A stretch of DNA of 64,000 nt, taken from contig NZ_JANLCK010000011.1 in assembly GCF_024979315.1 (NCBI RefSeq), positions 47,873 to 111,872 on the forward strand, written 5' to 3'. The notes beneath the pieces were generated by a model, which had not been told where the DNA came from, searched no databases, and worked only from the letters and a program-made list of their open reading frames with translations. A program made the translations under genes and the position numbers. Shown in pieces: positions 7,445 to 15,137 of this stretch; position 1 is the first letter of the stretch, and the number at the start of each line of letters is the position of its first letter. Origin of the DNA: Herbiconiux oxytropis. GTDB lineage: Bacteria > Actinomycetota > Actinomycetes > Actinomycetales > Microbacteriaceae.

Positions 7445-7675
7445 ATGAAGAAGATCGCATTGGTCGCCGCTTTCGCACTCGGCTACGTGCTCGGCGCGCG
7501 CGCGGGGCGCCGTCGCTACGAGCAGATCCGCTCGAAGGCCAAGGAGCTGTGGAACGACGAGCACGTACAGTCGGCCGTGCACTCCGCCGGCGACGCGATC
7601 GGCACCGCGGCCGGCAAGGTCGGCGACGTCGTGGGCGACAAGGCCGACGAGCTGCTCCACAAGGCCCGTCGTTGA
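7445..7675 (+). CDS. YtxH-like small membrane protein
   Basis: A 76-residue protein with AGGAG eight bases before the ATG. Residues 3-18 (KIALVAAFALGYVLGA) form one membrane segment, followed by the ARAGRRRYEQIR motif common in actinobacterial YtxH-domain proteins and an amphipathic helical tail with repeated AGDAIGTAAGKVGDVVGDKAD heptads. Homologues are stress- or envelope-associated, without known activity. Its TGA shares one base with the ATG of the next gene (TGATG), so the two are co-translated. Confidence 0.75.
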   Translation: MKKIALVAAFALGYVLGARAGRRRYEQIRSKAKELWNDEHVQSAVHSAGDAIGTAAGKVGDVVGDKADELLHKARR

Positions 7676-8100
7676 TGGAGAAGGCCGCCGACACGAAGAA
7701 GCGGGCCGGTGTCCCCGGCCCGACGGGGAATCCTGCCGATGACCAGCTGAGCATTCCCGGGGCCGTGGCCGAGGTCGCACGAGCGGCGATCAAAGCGCGG
7801 TCGGTGCAGCCCGACCAGCCGGTGGGCCCCGACGGTCAGCCGGCGGAAGCACCGCCGAAGCGGAGCCGTCCAGAGCTGAAGGCCGACATCGCGGCCGAGC
7901 GCGCCCGGCTCTCCGAGCTCGTGAAGGAGCTCGAGTACCGCCTCGACGTGGGCGCCCGCACGCGCGAGGTGGTCGAGGACATCAAGGCCGACCCGGTGGA
8001 GGGCGTCAAGCGCCACCCCGCCGCGGCCGTGGGCGCTGTTGTCGTGGTCGCCGCCGTGGGGACGGGCGTCGCCCTCCTCGTGCGGGCCCTGCTGAAGTAG
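7675..8100 (+). CDS. DUF3618-like membrane-tethered protein
   Basis: A 141-residue protein starting at the ATG that overlaps the previous stop. A polar, Pro-rich N-terminus leads to a charged helix (about 60-90: LKADIAAERARLSELVKELEYRLDV), then DPVEGVKRHPAAAVGAVVVVAAVGTGVALLVRAL, a C-terminal membrane segment. This arrangement of a helical D-x-E-x-x-R segment followed by a C-terminal anchor resembles the DUF3618 group commonly paired with YtxH and phage-holin-like proteins in actinobacteria. The gene is followed by a strong bidirectional terminator. Confidence 0.72.
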   Translation: MEKAADTKKRAGVPGPTGNPADDQLSIPGAVAEVARAAIKARSVQPDQPVGPDGQPAEAPPKRSRPELKADIAAERARLSELVKELEYRLDVGARTREVVEDIKADPVEGVKRHPAAAVGAVVVVAAVGTGVALLVRALLK

Positions 8101-8163
8101 CGCCGTTCCCGGGTGGCACCGACCTGACCCAAGCTGAATCGACGGAGATCGGGCGGTGAGGTC

Positions 8164-8237
8164 GGAGTCGACGGACCGGCGAGGCCCGTCGACTCCAGCC
8201 CTCCGTCGACTCCGCCACGGCGGAGTCGACGGAGGGC
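8164..8237. terminator. Double hairpin between convergent genes
   Basis: Two hairpins sit between the convergent 7675-8100 and 8247-9398 genes. The first (8164-8196) has perfect 11-base arms with core GGAGTCGACGG. The second (8198-8237) has perfect 19-base arms around a two-base centre. Both use the same core, so it occurs four times in alternating orientation and alternative pairing is possible. No T-run is present. The location suggests bidirectional termination. Confidence 0.7.
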
Positions 8238-8246
8238 TTCGGATCC

Positions 8247-9398
8247 CTAGGGCCTGGGGCTCAGAGGTCGGGTGGGCCCCGGTGCAGCCCCGGCCGCCCG
8301 CTTGCGCTTCCTCGGCGGCTCGGGCGGTGGCTCCGGTTCGCCGTTCCACGTCTTGACGATGGCCCAGGCCACGGCGGCGATCGGCACCGAGAGCACCGCG
8401 CCGACGATGCCGCCGAGGATGGTTCCCGCCGTCAGCGCGATCAGGATGACGAGTGGGTGCAGCTTCAGCGACTGCGCCATCACGACGGGCTGCAGGAAGT
8501 TGCCCTCGAGCTGGTTGACCGCCACCACGATCGCGATCACGATCAGCGCGATCAGCGGCCCGTTGGCCACGAGCGCCACGAGGGCTGCGAGCACTCCGGC
8601 GAGGGTGGCGCCGATGAGCGGGATGAAGGCGCCGACGAACACGATGATCGCGAGCGGCAGCGCAAGCGGCACGCCGAGCACGGCGAGGCCGATCCCGATG
8701 CCTGCGGCGTCGACGAACGCGATGGTGGCCGTGCCCCGCACGTAGCCGCCGAGCACGCGCACGGCGGTGGCGCCGATCCGCTCGCCCCGCTCGTGCCGGT
8801 ACCCCGAGAACGGCTTCAGCAGGAACTCCCAGATGCGCGCCCCGTCTTTCATGAAGAAGAACAGGATGACGATCATGAGCACGGCGCCCGTGATGACCTC
8901 GCCGGCGGCCGAGACCCCGGCGAGCGCGCCGGTGCCGAACTGGCTGCTGGTGAGGAAGTCGACGACGGTGTCGCGGAGGCTGTCGAGCTGCTGTTGATCG
9001 ATGTCGAACGGCAGTCCGAGCACGAAACCGTGCAGGTCGTCGATGCCCTGGGCGGCGGAGTCGCGGAGCTCGCCCCACTGCCCGCGCACGGCGAAGACGA
9101 TGAGCGTGACGAGGCCACCGAACACCACGACGCCGGCGAGCAGCGTCACCCAGGTGGCGGCCATGGCGCCGAGCCCCCGCCGCTTCAGCCAGCGCAGCAC
9201 GGGGCTGAGGGCCGCCGCGATGATGAGGGCGAGCAGCACCGGGATGACGACGAGCTTGAGCTGGATGAGCGCGAACACCACGATGGTGGCGAGGGCCAGC
9301 ACGATGATGATCTGCAGGCTGCGCACGCTGAGCTGGCCGAACTTGTCGGTGAAGAGTGAGCGCAGGCTCGGCCGCGCATTCGGGTCGTCGGTGGACAT
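8247..9398 (-). CDS. AI-2E family transporter
   Basis: A 383-residue polytopic membrane protein of the PerM/AI-2E exporter family. Eight or so hydrophobic segments are seen, including LQIIIVLALATIVVFALIQL, VIPVLLALIIAAALSPVLRWL and the C-terminal cluster LIALIVIAIVVAVNQLEGNFLQPVVMAQSLKLHPLVIL, which carries the family motif N-Q-x-E-x-x-x-x-x-P. The tail (PPPEPPRKRKRAAGAAP) is basic and cytoplasmic. Relatives export autoinducer-2 or act as Na+/H+ antiporters or general permeases, so the substrate cannot be assigned. Confidence 0.87.
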   Translation of the reverse strand: MSTDDPNARPSLRSLFTDKFGQLSVRSLQIIIVLALATIVVFALIQLKLVVIPVLLALIIAAALSPVLRWLKRRGLGAMAATWVTLLAGVVVFGGLVTLIVFAVRGQWGELRDSAAQGIDDLHGFVLGLPFDIDQQQLDSLRDTVVDFLTSSQFGTGALAGVSAAGEVITGAVLMIVILFFFMKDGARIWEFLLKPFSGYRHERGERIGATAVRVLGGYVRGTATIAFVDAAGIGIGLAVLGVPLALPLAIIVFVGAFIPLIGATLAGVLAALVALVANGPLIALIVIAIVVAVNQLEGNFLQPVVMAQSLKLHPLVILIALTAGTILGGIVGAVLSVPIAAVAWAIVKTWNGEPEPPPEPPRKRKRAAGAAPGPTRPLSPRP

Positions 9399-9470
9399 GG
9401 ATCAACACTGACACGGATACGACGACCCCGCCCGCCCCGCACGCGCCGCCGGCCTCCGGTGGTCGTCGGC

Positions 9471-9476
9471 TAGCCT
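9471..9476 (+). promoter_or_regulatory. Leaderless -10 element of the GntR gene
   Basis: TAGCCT ends six bases before the ATG at 9483, which would put transcription start at or next to the first base of the start codon. No Shine-Dalgarno sequence is present in between. Confidence 0.55.
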
Positions 9477-9482
9477 CGTGCC

Positions 9483-10151
9483 ATGCCCGCGAACCCTCCT
9501 GCGCCGACCGCGGTGGCGACCGTCGCCGGTCGCCTGCGCGAGCAGATCCTCGACGCGGAGCTCGCGCCGGGTGCACCGCTCCGCGAGGAGGCGCTCACCG
9601 CGGAGCACGGCGTCAACCGCCACACGGTGCGCGCGGCTGTCCGCGCGCTCGAGGCCGAGCGGCTCGTGACGATCGAGCCCTACCGTGGAGCCCGGGTGCG
9701 CGCCTTCGCCGCCGCCGACGTGCGGGCGCTGCTGGAGTACCGCACGGCACTCGAGGCCGAGGCCGTGCGGCTGCTCGGCGAGCGGATGCGCGGGGTCACC
9801 GATGCGGGTGACGCCCTCCCCCTGCCCCGCCCGGTCATCGAGGCCAACGAGCGCCTCCGCGAGGTGTGCCGCTCCCACCCGCACGACCACCGGGGCATCG
9901 AGACCGCTCATGCCGACCTCCACCACGCTCTCGTGGCGGCAGCGGGGAGCCCGCGCATCACCGAGGCGCACGCCCGGCTCGAGAGCGAGCTGCTGCTCTT
10001 CCTCAACCAGCTGCGCCCCCTCCTCCCGGCCGACGAGATGGCCGACCAGCACGACCGCTTCCTCGAGGCCGTCGCCCGGCGCGGCGCGGAGGCCGTGCGC
10101 GAGCATCTCGCCCACTCCGCTCAGCAGTTGATCGGCCTGCTCGAGCCCTAG
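9483..10151 (+). CDS. GntR-family transcriptional regulator (FCD domain)
   Basis: A 222-residue FadR-subfamily regulator. An N-terminal winged helix (about 8-72; VAGRLREQILDAELAPGAPLREEAL, NRHTVRAAVRALEAERLV) is followed by a helical FCD effector domain. Metal-ligand positions typical of FCD proteins can be seen in IETAHADLHHALVAA, DQHDRFLEAV and REHLAHS. Such regulators bind carboxylate or sugar-acid ligands. The gene is apparently leaderless and sits alone; its stop is 32 bases before the ATG of the ligase gene, so its targets are not obvious. Confidence 0.88.
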   Translation: MPANPPAPTAVATVAGRLREQILDAELAPGAPLREEALTAEHGVNRHTVRAAVRALEAERLVTIEPYRGARVRAFAAADVRALLEYRTALEAEAVRLLGERMRGVTDAGDALPLPRPVIEANERLREVCRSHPHDHRGIETAHADLHHALVAAAGSPRITEAHARLESELLLFLNQLRPLLPADEMADQHDRFLEAVARRGAEAVREHLAHSAQQLIGLLEP

Positions 10152-10183
10152 GCATCCGCGCCACGGGCGAGCAGGATCGACAC

Positions 10184-11257
10184 ATGACCACGAGCTCCCC
10201 CGCCCCCGTCTCCCCCATGCTCGCCAAGGCCGTCGCGGCGGTGCCCGATCAGGGCGCCGTGGCGGGCGGCTTCCTCTACGAGCCGAAGTGGGACGGCTTT
10301 CGGGGCATCGTCGTCTTCGACGGCGAGTCGATCGAGATCGGGAGCCGCGGCTCGAAGCCCCTCACCCGCTACTTCCCCGAGCTCACGAGCGCCCTGGCGC
10401 GTCTGCTGCCCGGCCCCTGCGTGCTCGACGGCGAGATCGTGGTGCCCACGGGAGATCCGGGTCGCCAGCGGCTCGACTGGGAGGCGCTCTCGCAGCGCAT
10501 CCACCCCGCCGAGAGCCGCATCCGCACGCTCTCCGAGGCCACCCCGGCCGTGTTCGTGGCGTTCGACCTGCTCGGCGAGGAGGGCGACGACCTGCAGGAG
10601 CGGCCGTTCGGCGAACGGCGCGAGGCGCTCGAGGCCTTCATCGCACGGGTTCCGGCCGCAGAGGCCCGGGGGGTGCTCGCACTCTCGCGCACGACGCACG
10701 ACGTCGAGCTGGCCCGGCGCTGGCTCGTGGAGTTCGAGGGCGCGGGGCTGGACGGCGTCGTCGCGAAGCCGCTCGCCGCGCCCTACGCCCCGGGCAAGCG
10801 CGTGCTGCAGAAGATCAAGCACCGGCGCACGGCCGACGTCGTGGTCACGGGCTACCGCGTGCACACGAGCGGCACCGGGGTGGGCTCGCTGCTGCTCGGC
10901 CTCTACGGAGACGACGGCGAGCTGCACCAGGTGGGCGGGGCCTCCGCGTTCACCGACAAGCGCCGCCGCGAACTCATCGACGAGCTCGAGCCGCTCGTCG
11001 AGCGGGGCGACGACGGCGAGGTGGTGCGCGCCGAGGGCGAGCGCAACCGCTTCTCGTCGAAGAAGGACGTGTCGTTCGTGCCGCTCGAGCCCCGGCTCGT
11101 CGTGGAGGTGCGCTACGACCAGATGGAGGGATCCCGCTTCCGGCACACCGTGCAGATCGAGCGCTGGCGCATCGACCGCGAACCGGAGTCGTGCCGCTTC
11201 GACCAGCTGGAGCAGCCCGAGGGCTACGACCTCGCCGAGGTGCTCGGCGGCCCCTGA
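10184..11257 (+). CDS. ATP-dependent DNA ligase
   Basis: A 357-residue nucleotidyltransferase-type ligase. Motif I is EPKWDGFRG with the adenylated lysine at residue 35, followed by GSRGSKPLTRYFPEL (motif Ia/II), VLDGEIVV (motif III), FVAFDLL, GLDGVVAKPLAAPYAPGKR (motif IV) and VLQKIKHRRTADVVVTGY (motif V). An OB-fold occupies about 230-345. The length and lack of an N-terminal extension resemble mycobacterial LigC rather than LigB. It lies tail-to-tail with a LigD-type polymerase gene, which suggests a role in end joining or long-patch repair. AGGA precedes the ATG at a short distance. Confidence 0.9.
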   Translation: MTTSSPAPVSPMLAKAVAAVPDQGAVAGGFLYEPKWDGFRGIVVFDGESIEIGSRGSKPLTRYFPELTSALARLLPGPCVLDGEIVVPTGDPGRQRLDWEALSQRIHPAESRIRTLSEATPAVFVAFDLLGEEGDDLQERPFGERREALEAFIARVPAAEARGVLALSRTTHDVELARRWLVEFEGAGLDGVVAKPLAAPYAPGKRVLQKIKHRRTADVVVTGYRVHTSGTGVGSLLLGLYGDDGELHQVGGASAFTDKRRRELIDELEPLVERGDDGEVVRAEGERNRFSSKKDVSFVPLEPRLVVEVRYDQMEGSRFRHTVQIERWRIDREPESCRFDQLEQPEGYDLAEVLGGP

Positions 11258-11293
11258 CCGCTGGCGCCGGCGTCATGCGGGCCTGCGAAGCCG

Positions 11294-12319
11294 TCAGTCG
11301 GCGGTCTTCTTGGCGCGGCTCGGCTGCACGCGGGGCGGTTCCCCGGGCATCTTCGGGAAGTCGGGCGGGAAGGGCAGCTCCCCGAGCCCGTCGCCGAGAT
11401 CCCGCTCCCACCAGCCCAGCAGCGTGTCGATGCGCCCGGGCGCCTCGTGCATCCGCGACCACGGGTCTCCGGTCGCGGCGAGTCGCTCGGGCACGCTCCG
11501 CAGGGTGAAGGTGCGGGGATCGACCTCGGGCAGCTCCTCCCAGGTCACGGGGCACGACACGGGGGCGTGGGCGAGCGCCCGCGGGCTGTAGGCGCCGGCC
11601 ATGGTGCGGTCGCGGTTGGCCTGGTTGAAGTCCACGAAGATGCGCTCGCCCCGCTCCTCCTTCCACCAGTGCGTGGTGACCTGCTCGGGCATCCGCCGTT
11701 CGAGCTCGCGGGCCGCGGCGATCACCGCGTGCCTGACGTCGAGGAACTCGTGGGTCGGCTCGATCGGCGCGAAGACATGCAGGCCCCGGTTGCCCGAGGT
11801 CTTCACGAACGCGTCGAGCTGCGCCTCGGCGAGCACCTCGCGCAGGGCGAACGCGGCGGTCACGGCCTCGGCGAATCCCGTTCCCGGTTGCGGATCGAGG
11901 TCGATCCTCAGCTGGTCGGGGAGGTCGGGCTCCCCCGCCCGGGAGGCCCAGGGGTGGAACACGACGGTGTTCATCTGGGCCGCCCAGACCGCCACGGCCG
12001 GTTCGTCGACCACGAGCTGCGGATGCACGCGGCCGCTCGGGTAGGTCACCGGCACCGCGCGCACGTAGTCCGGTGCGCCCTTCGGCGGGTTCTTCGAGAA
12101 GAACCGTTCGCCGTCGATGCCACCGGGGAAGCGCTCGAGCGAGAGAGGCCGGTCGCCGTTGGCCGCCACGAACGCGTCTCCCACCGCGATGAGGTACTCC
12201 GCTAGCTCGCGCTTCGTGATGCCGACCTCGGGCCACAGCACCCTCGACGGGCTCGACACCCGCACCTCGCGCACCCCGTGGGGGCCCTCGACCGTCAGCA
12301 CCACAGCTTCGCTCGCCAT
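11294..12319 (-). CDS. LigD-type DNA/RNA polymerase domain protein (NHEJ primase-polymerase)
   Basis: A 341-residue stand-alone archaeo-eukaryotic primase-type polymerase, matching the polymerase domain of LigD. Typical stretches include RVLWPEVGITKRELAEYL, RPLSLERFPGGIDGERFFSKNPP, QLRIDLDPQPGTGF with the two metal-binding Asp, FVKTSGNRGLHVFAPIEP with the catalytic His, and FVDFNQANRDRTMAGAYSPRALAHAPVSCPVTWEEL. Ligase and phosphoesterase domains are absent. Family members add ribo- or deoxynucleotides at breaks held by Ku; no ku gene occurs in this window. A leaderless-type -10 (TAGCGT) precedes the ATG. Confidence 0.92.
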   Translation of the reverse strand: MASEAVVLTVEGPHGVREVRVSSPSRVLWPEVGITKRELAEYLIAVGDAFVAANGDRPLSLERFPGGIDGERFFSKNPPKGAPDYVRAVPVTYPSGRVHPQLVVDEPAVAVWAAQMNTVVFHPWASRAGEPDLPDQLRIDLDPQPGTGFAEAVTAAFALREVLAEAQLDAFVKTSGNRGLHVFAPIEPTHEFLDVRHAVIAAARELERRMPEQVTTHWWKEERGERIFVDFNQANRDRTMAGAYSPRALAHAPVSCPVTWEELPEVDPRTFTLRSVPERLAATGDPWSRMHEAPGRIDTLLGWWERDLGDGLGELPFPPDFPKMPGEPPRVQPSRAKKTAD

Positions 12320-12325
12320 GGCCTC

Positions 12326-12331
12326 ACGCTA
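12326..12331 (-). promoter_or_regulatory. Leaderless -10 element of the LigD-type polymerase gene
   Basis: On the minus strand TAGCGT is followed by six bases and then the ATG at 12319; no ribosome-binding site fits between them. Confidence 0.55.
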
Positions 12332-12354
12332 CTCCCGCACCCACCCCCTGCCCA

Positions 12355-12420
12355 TCTGTCGAGACGTCACTTTCCACACATCCTGCGACGCGGTGGCGTG
12401 GAAAGTGACGGCTCGACAGA
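12355..12420. terminator. Long hairpin after the flotillin gene
   Basis: Arms 12355-12377 and 12398-12420 pair at 22 of 23 positions around a 20-base loop. It lies just after the flotillin stop on the minus strand and before the promoter of the LigD-type gene, so it probably ends flotillin transcription. It resembles the 351-419 palindrome in size and in carrying one mismatch, but not in sequence. Confidence 0.65.
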
Positions 12421-12435
12421 GGGCGAGTAGGAGGT

Positions 12436-14004
12436 TCAGGGGGTGGGGTCGGTGGCCGGGGGCGTGACGATCGACGCACGACCCGACGAGGCTGCGGCGA
12501 AGCCGCGCCCGGCGGCCTCGCCCGTGATGCGGCCCGTGACGATCTCGGCGATGTCGATGCCCACGAGATCCTTGACGATCTGCATCGAGGTGGCGAGCTG
12601 GCTCGAGACGTTGCCGCCGACCTGCTCGGCTCCGCTGCCGTCGCTCGAGATGACCGTCATGTTCGCGATCGCCGCGAGCGGCTCCGAGGCCGCGCGCACG
12701 ATCGCGGGCAGCTCGGCGATGATCTGCTGGCGCAGCAGGTCGTCGGCGCGCTCCTCGAGCGCCTCGGCCTTGGCCAGCGTGGCCTCGGCCTCGGCGGCAC
12801 CCTTCACCCGGATGGAGTTGGCCTCGGCCTCGCCCTCGGCCCGCAGCGCCTCCGCGGCCGCGATGCGGCGGTTCTTCTCCGCGATGCCCTCGGCCTCGGT
12901 CGCCTCGGCGGCCGAGCGGCGACGGTTGCGCTCGGCGAGACCCTCGGCCTCGACGGCCTCGGCCACGGCCTTGCGGCGATCCCTCTCGGCGTTGGCCGCC
13001 GCCACGGCCGCGGCCGCATCGGCCTGGGCCTTCTTCTCGAGGGAGTAGGCGTCGGCATCGGCCACGGCGCGGATCTCGGCGTCGAGCTCCTGCTTGCGGA
13101 GTCCGACGCGCTTGCCTGCGGTGATCTCCTGCTGCGCGATGACCTCCTGCTGCGAGATGGCCTCGGCGAGCGGGCGCGACGCGGAGGCCTCGGCGCGGGC
13201 CTTGTCGGTCTCCTTCTGGATCTCGGCGTTCCGCAGGTCGAGCTTGCGCTGCTGCTCGGCCACGGCCTGGTCGGCCTCGATCCTGGCCTCCTCGGAGGTG
13301 CGGCGCGCCACCGACTCGGCGACCTCGGCGACCTGCTTCACGCGAGCGGCCTCGGCACGACCGAGGTCGCGGATGTAGCCGTTGTCGTCGTCGATCTCCT
13401 TGATCTGCAGGGTGTCGATCTGCAGCCCCTGCACGTCGAGCGACTCGCGCACGGCATCGAGCACCTGACCCTGGAGGGCCTGACGGTTCGTGATGATCTC
13501 GGTCACCGTGAGCTGTCCCACGATCGATCGGACGGATCCGGAGAGCACCTCCTCGGTCGAGGTCTCGATCTGGTCCTGCTGGTTGAGGAAGCGCTGGGCT
13601 GCGGCTCGCACCATCGACTCCGAGCCGCCCACCTTGACGACCGCGACGGCGTTGACCTTGATGGTGATGGCATCCTTCGTCTGCGCCGTGGCCTGCACAT
13701 TGAGCTGACGGCTGCGCAGCGAGAGCTTGAAGTGGGCCTCGACGATGGGCTTCACGAACACGCGCGAGCCGAAGACCACGCGCTGACCGGCGTTCTCGGT
13801 CTCGTGCAGAGACGGCTCTCCCGTCTGCGCGTGCGCCTCGCCCGGTTTGAGCGGGCGCTGACGAGAAGTGACGATGATCGCCTCATCGGGCTTGGCGACC
13901 TTGATGCCGCGCAGCAGCACGATCAGGGCGATGAGCACGACGACGACGACCACCACCACCACGATGACGGTCACAAGCGATTCGAACGAGAGCAGAGGGG
14001 GCAT
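12436..14004 (-). CDS. Flotillin/SPFH-domain membrane scaffold protein
   Basis: A 522-residue protein. Residues 6-32 hold one membrane segment (VTVIVVVVVVVVVLIALIVLL), then an SPFH/band-7 domain (about 40-230, with RVVFGSRVFVKPIVEAH and DVQGLQIDTLQIKEIDDDNGYI). A long Ala/Glu-rich coiled coil (about 230-450) contains imperfect repeats around EAEGLAERNRR, EAEGIAEKNRR and RAEGEAEANS. A C-terminal variable domain follows. Flotillins organise membrane microdomains and help assemble signalling or secretion complexes. GGAAAGG precedes the ATG at 14004, which decides against the longer upstream frame. Confidence 0.9.
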   Translation of the reverse strand: MPPLLSFESLVTVIVVVVVVVVVLIALIVLLRGIKVAKPDEAIIVTSRQRPLKPGEAHAQTGEPSLHETENAGQRVVFGSRVFVKPIVEAHFKLSLRSRQLNVQATAQTKDAITIKVNAVAVVKVGGSESMVRAAAQRFLNQQDQIETSTEEVLSGSVRSIVGQLTVTEIITNRQALQGQVLDAVRESLDVQGLQIDTLQIKEIDDDNGYIRDLGRAEAARVKQVAEVAESVARRTSEEARIEADQAVAEQQRKLDLRNAEIQKETDKARAEASASRPLAEAISQQEVIAQQEITAGKRVGLRKQELDAEIRAVADADAYSLEKKAQADAAAAVAAANAERDRRKAVAEAVEAEGLAERNRRRSAAEATEAEGIAEKNRRIAAAEALRAEGEAEANSIRVKGAAEAEATLAKAEALEERADDLLRQQIIAELPAIVRAASEPLAAIANMTVISSDGSGAEQVGGNVSSQLATSMQIVKDLVGIDIAEIVTGRITGEAAGRGFAAASSGRASIVTPPATDPTP

Positions 14005-14176
14005 GACGGCCTTTCCGTGGCTGGAGCGGTCACCCTCAGTATGCCCGACGCGAGCGACTGACCGACATGAGTAGATCACGCCGGGCGCGCGCCGCCTGGT
14101 TGCACGAAGCCGCCCATCCGGTGTGCCAGGATGGGGCCGTCCCATCGCGCTGGGCACCTCGACGGAAGGATCGCGC

Positions 14177-15127
14177 ATGACCGAGGAGCACTCCGAGTTC
14201 GTGCAGCGACTCGCGGCGGCGCCGAGCATCGAGACGCTCCCGCCGATAGCCGACCCCGTGGCACGCGCCCCGCAGAACCCGCCGCGGCAGATCCAGGAGA
14301 AGTTCGTCGGCGCGAGCTATGCCACGGCCTACGCCGAGGCCGAGCGCTTCGTCGATGCCGCTTTCGACGCGTGGCCCGGTGGCCCCGATGCGCCTGACAC
14401 CGACGAGCAGCTCGTGCTCGACTTCGGCTCCGGCTGGGGGCGCATCACCCGCATGCTGCTGCGCCGCTTCCGCGCCGATCAGGTGTGGTCGAGCGATGTC
14501 GACTCGGAGATGACGACGCTCCTGCACAGCACCCTCCCCGGCGTCAACGCGGTCACCAACGCCCCCTGGCCGCCCACCGTCTTCGCTCCGGCCCGATTCG
14601 ACGCGGTCACCGCCTTCAGCGTCTTCTCCCACCTCTCCGAGGAGGCCCACCTGCAGTGGGCGGGCGAGTTCGCGCGCCTGGTGAAGCCCGGCGGCCGGGT
14701 CTACATCACCGTGCTCGAGGAGCAGTTCCTGACCCTCGTGGCCGGATCCCAGGCGGCGGTGGCGGCCGACGAGGCCGACGCGTTCGCCGTCAATCTCGCC
14801 CAGGTGGTGCCGGATGCGCTGGCCGCGCTCGAGACGGTGCGCCAGGGCGACTTCGTCTACGCGGGCGGCGGCGGAGACGACGACGGCCCCCGGGCCCGCT
14901 CGTTCTACGCCTGGGCCGTGGCACCGCGACCGTGGGTGGAGCGCATCTGGGGCGAGGCCGGGTTCTCGCTCGAGTCGTGGACCCCCACCGGGGTGCTGTT
15001 CGATCAGGCCATGGTGGTGCTGCAGCGCCGGCTGCCGGAGCCGCCAGTGGTCCCCGTGCACCGTCCGCTCGTGCGCCGTGTCGGCGGCCGCGTCAAGCGA
15101 GCACTGAAGCGCGCGCTCAAGCGCTAG
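14177..15127 (+). CDS. SAM-dependent methyltransferase
   Basis: A 316-residue class I methyltransferase. Motif I is LVLDFGSGWGRITRMLLRRF, followed by WSSDVDSEM (motif post-I), RFDAVTAFSVFSHLSEEAHLQWAGEFARLVKPGGRVYITV (motifs II-III). An inserted acidic loop with GGGGDDDGP interrupts the C-terminal half, and the tail is Arg/Lys-rich (RRVGGRVKRALKRALKR). GGAAGGA lies before the ATG at 14177; a longer frame from 14123 lacks a comparable site. The substrate is unknown; the general layout resembles small-molecule or glycan methyltransferases. Confidence 0.82.
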   Translation: MTEEHSEFVQRLAAAPSIETLPPIADPVARAPQNPPRQIQEKFVGASYATAYAEAERFVDAAFDAWPGGPDAPDTDEQLVLDFGSGWGRITRMLLRRFRADQVWSSDVDSEMTTLLHSTLPGVNAVTNAPWPPTVFAPARFDAVTAFSVFSHLSEEAHLQWAGEFARLVKPGGRVYITVLEEQFLTLVAGSQAAVAADEADAFAVNLAQVVPDALAALETVRQGDFVYAGGGGDDDGPRARSFYAWAVAPRPWVERIWGEAGFSLESWTPTGVLFDQAMVVLQRRLPEPPVVPVHRPLVRRVGGRVKRALKRALKR

Positions 15128-15137
15128 CAGCTAGCGC
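15121..15137. terminator. Stop-codon palindrome between convergent genes
   Basis: GCGCTAG, loop CAG, CTAGCGC: a perfect seven-base-arm hairpin in which each arm carries the TAG stop codon of one of the two convergent genes. It is short and lacks a T-run, so termination strength is uncertain. Confidence 0.45.

Noticed and set aside
8100..8247. Small RNA gene between convergent genes
   Set aside because: Strong stems exist, but no promoter-like sequence was seen and a bidirectional terminator explains the structure.
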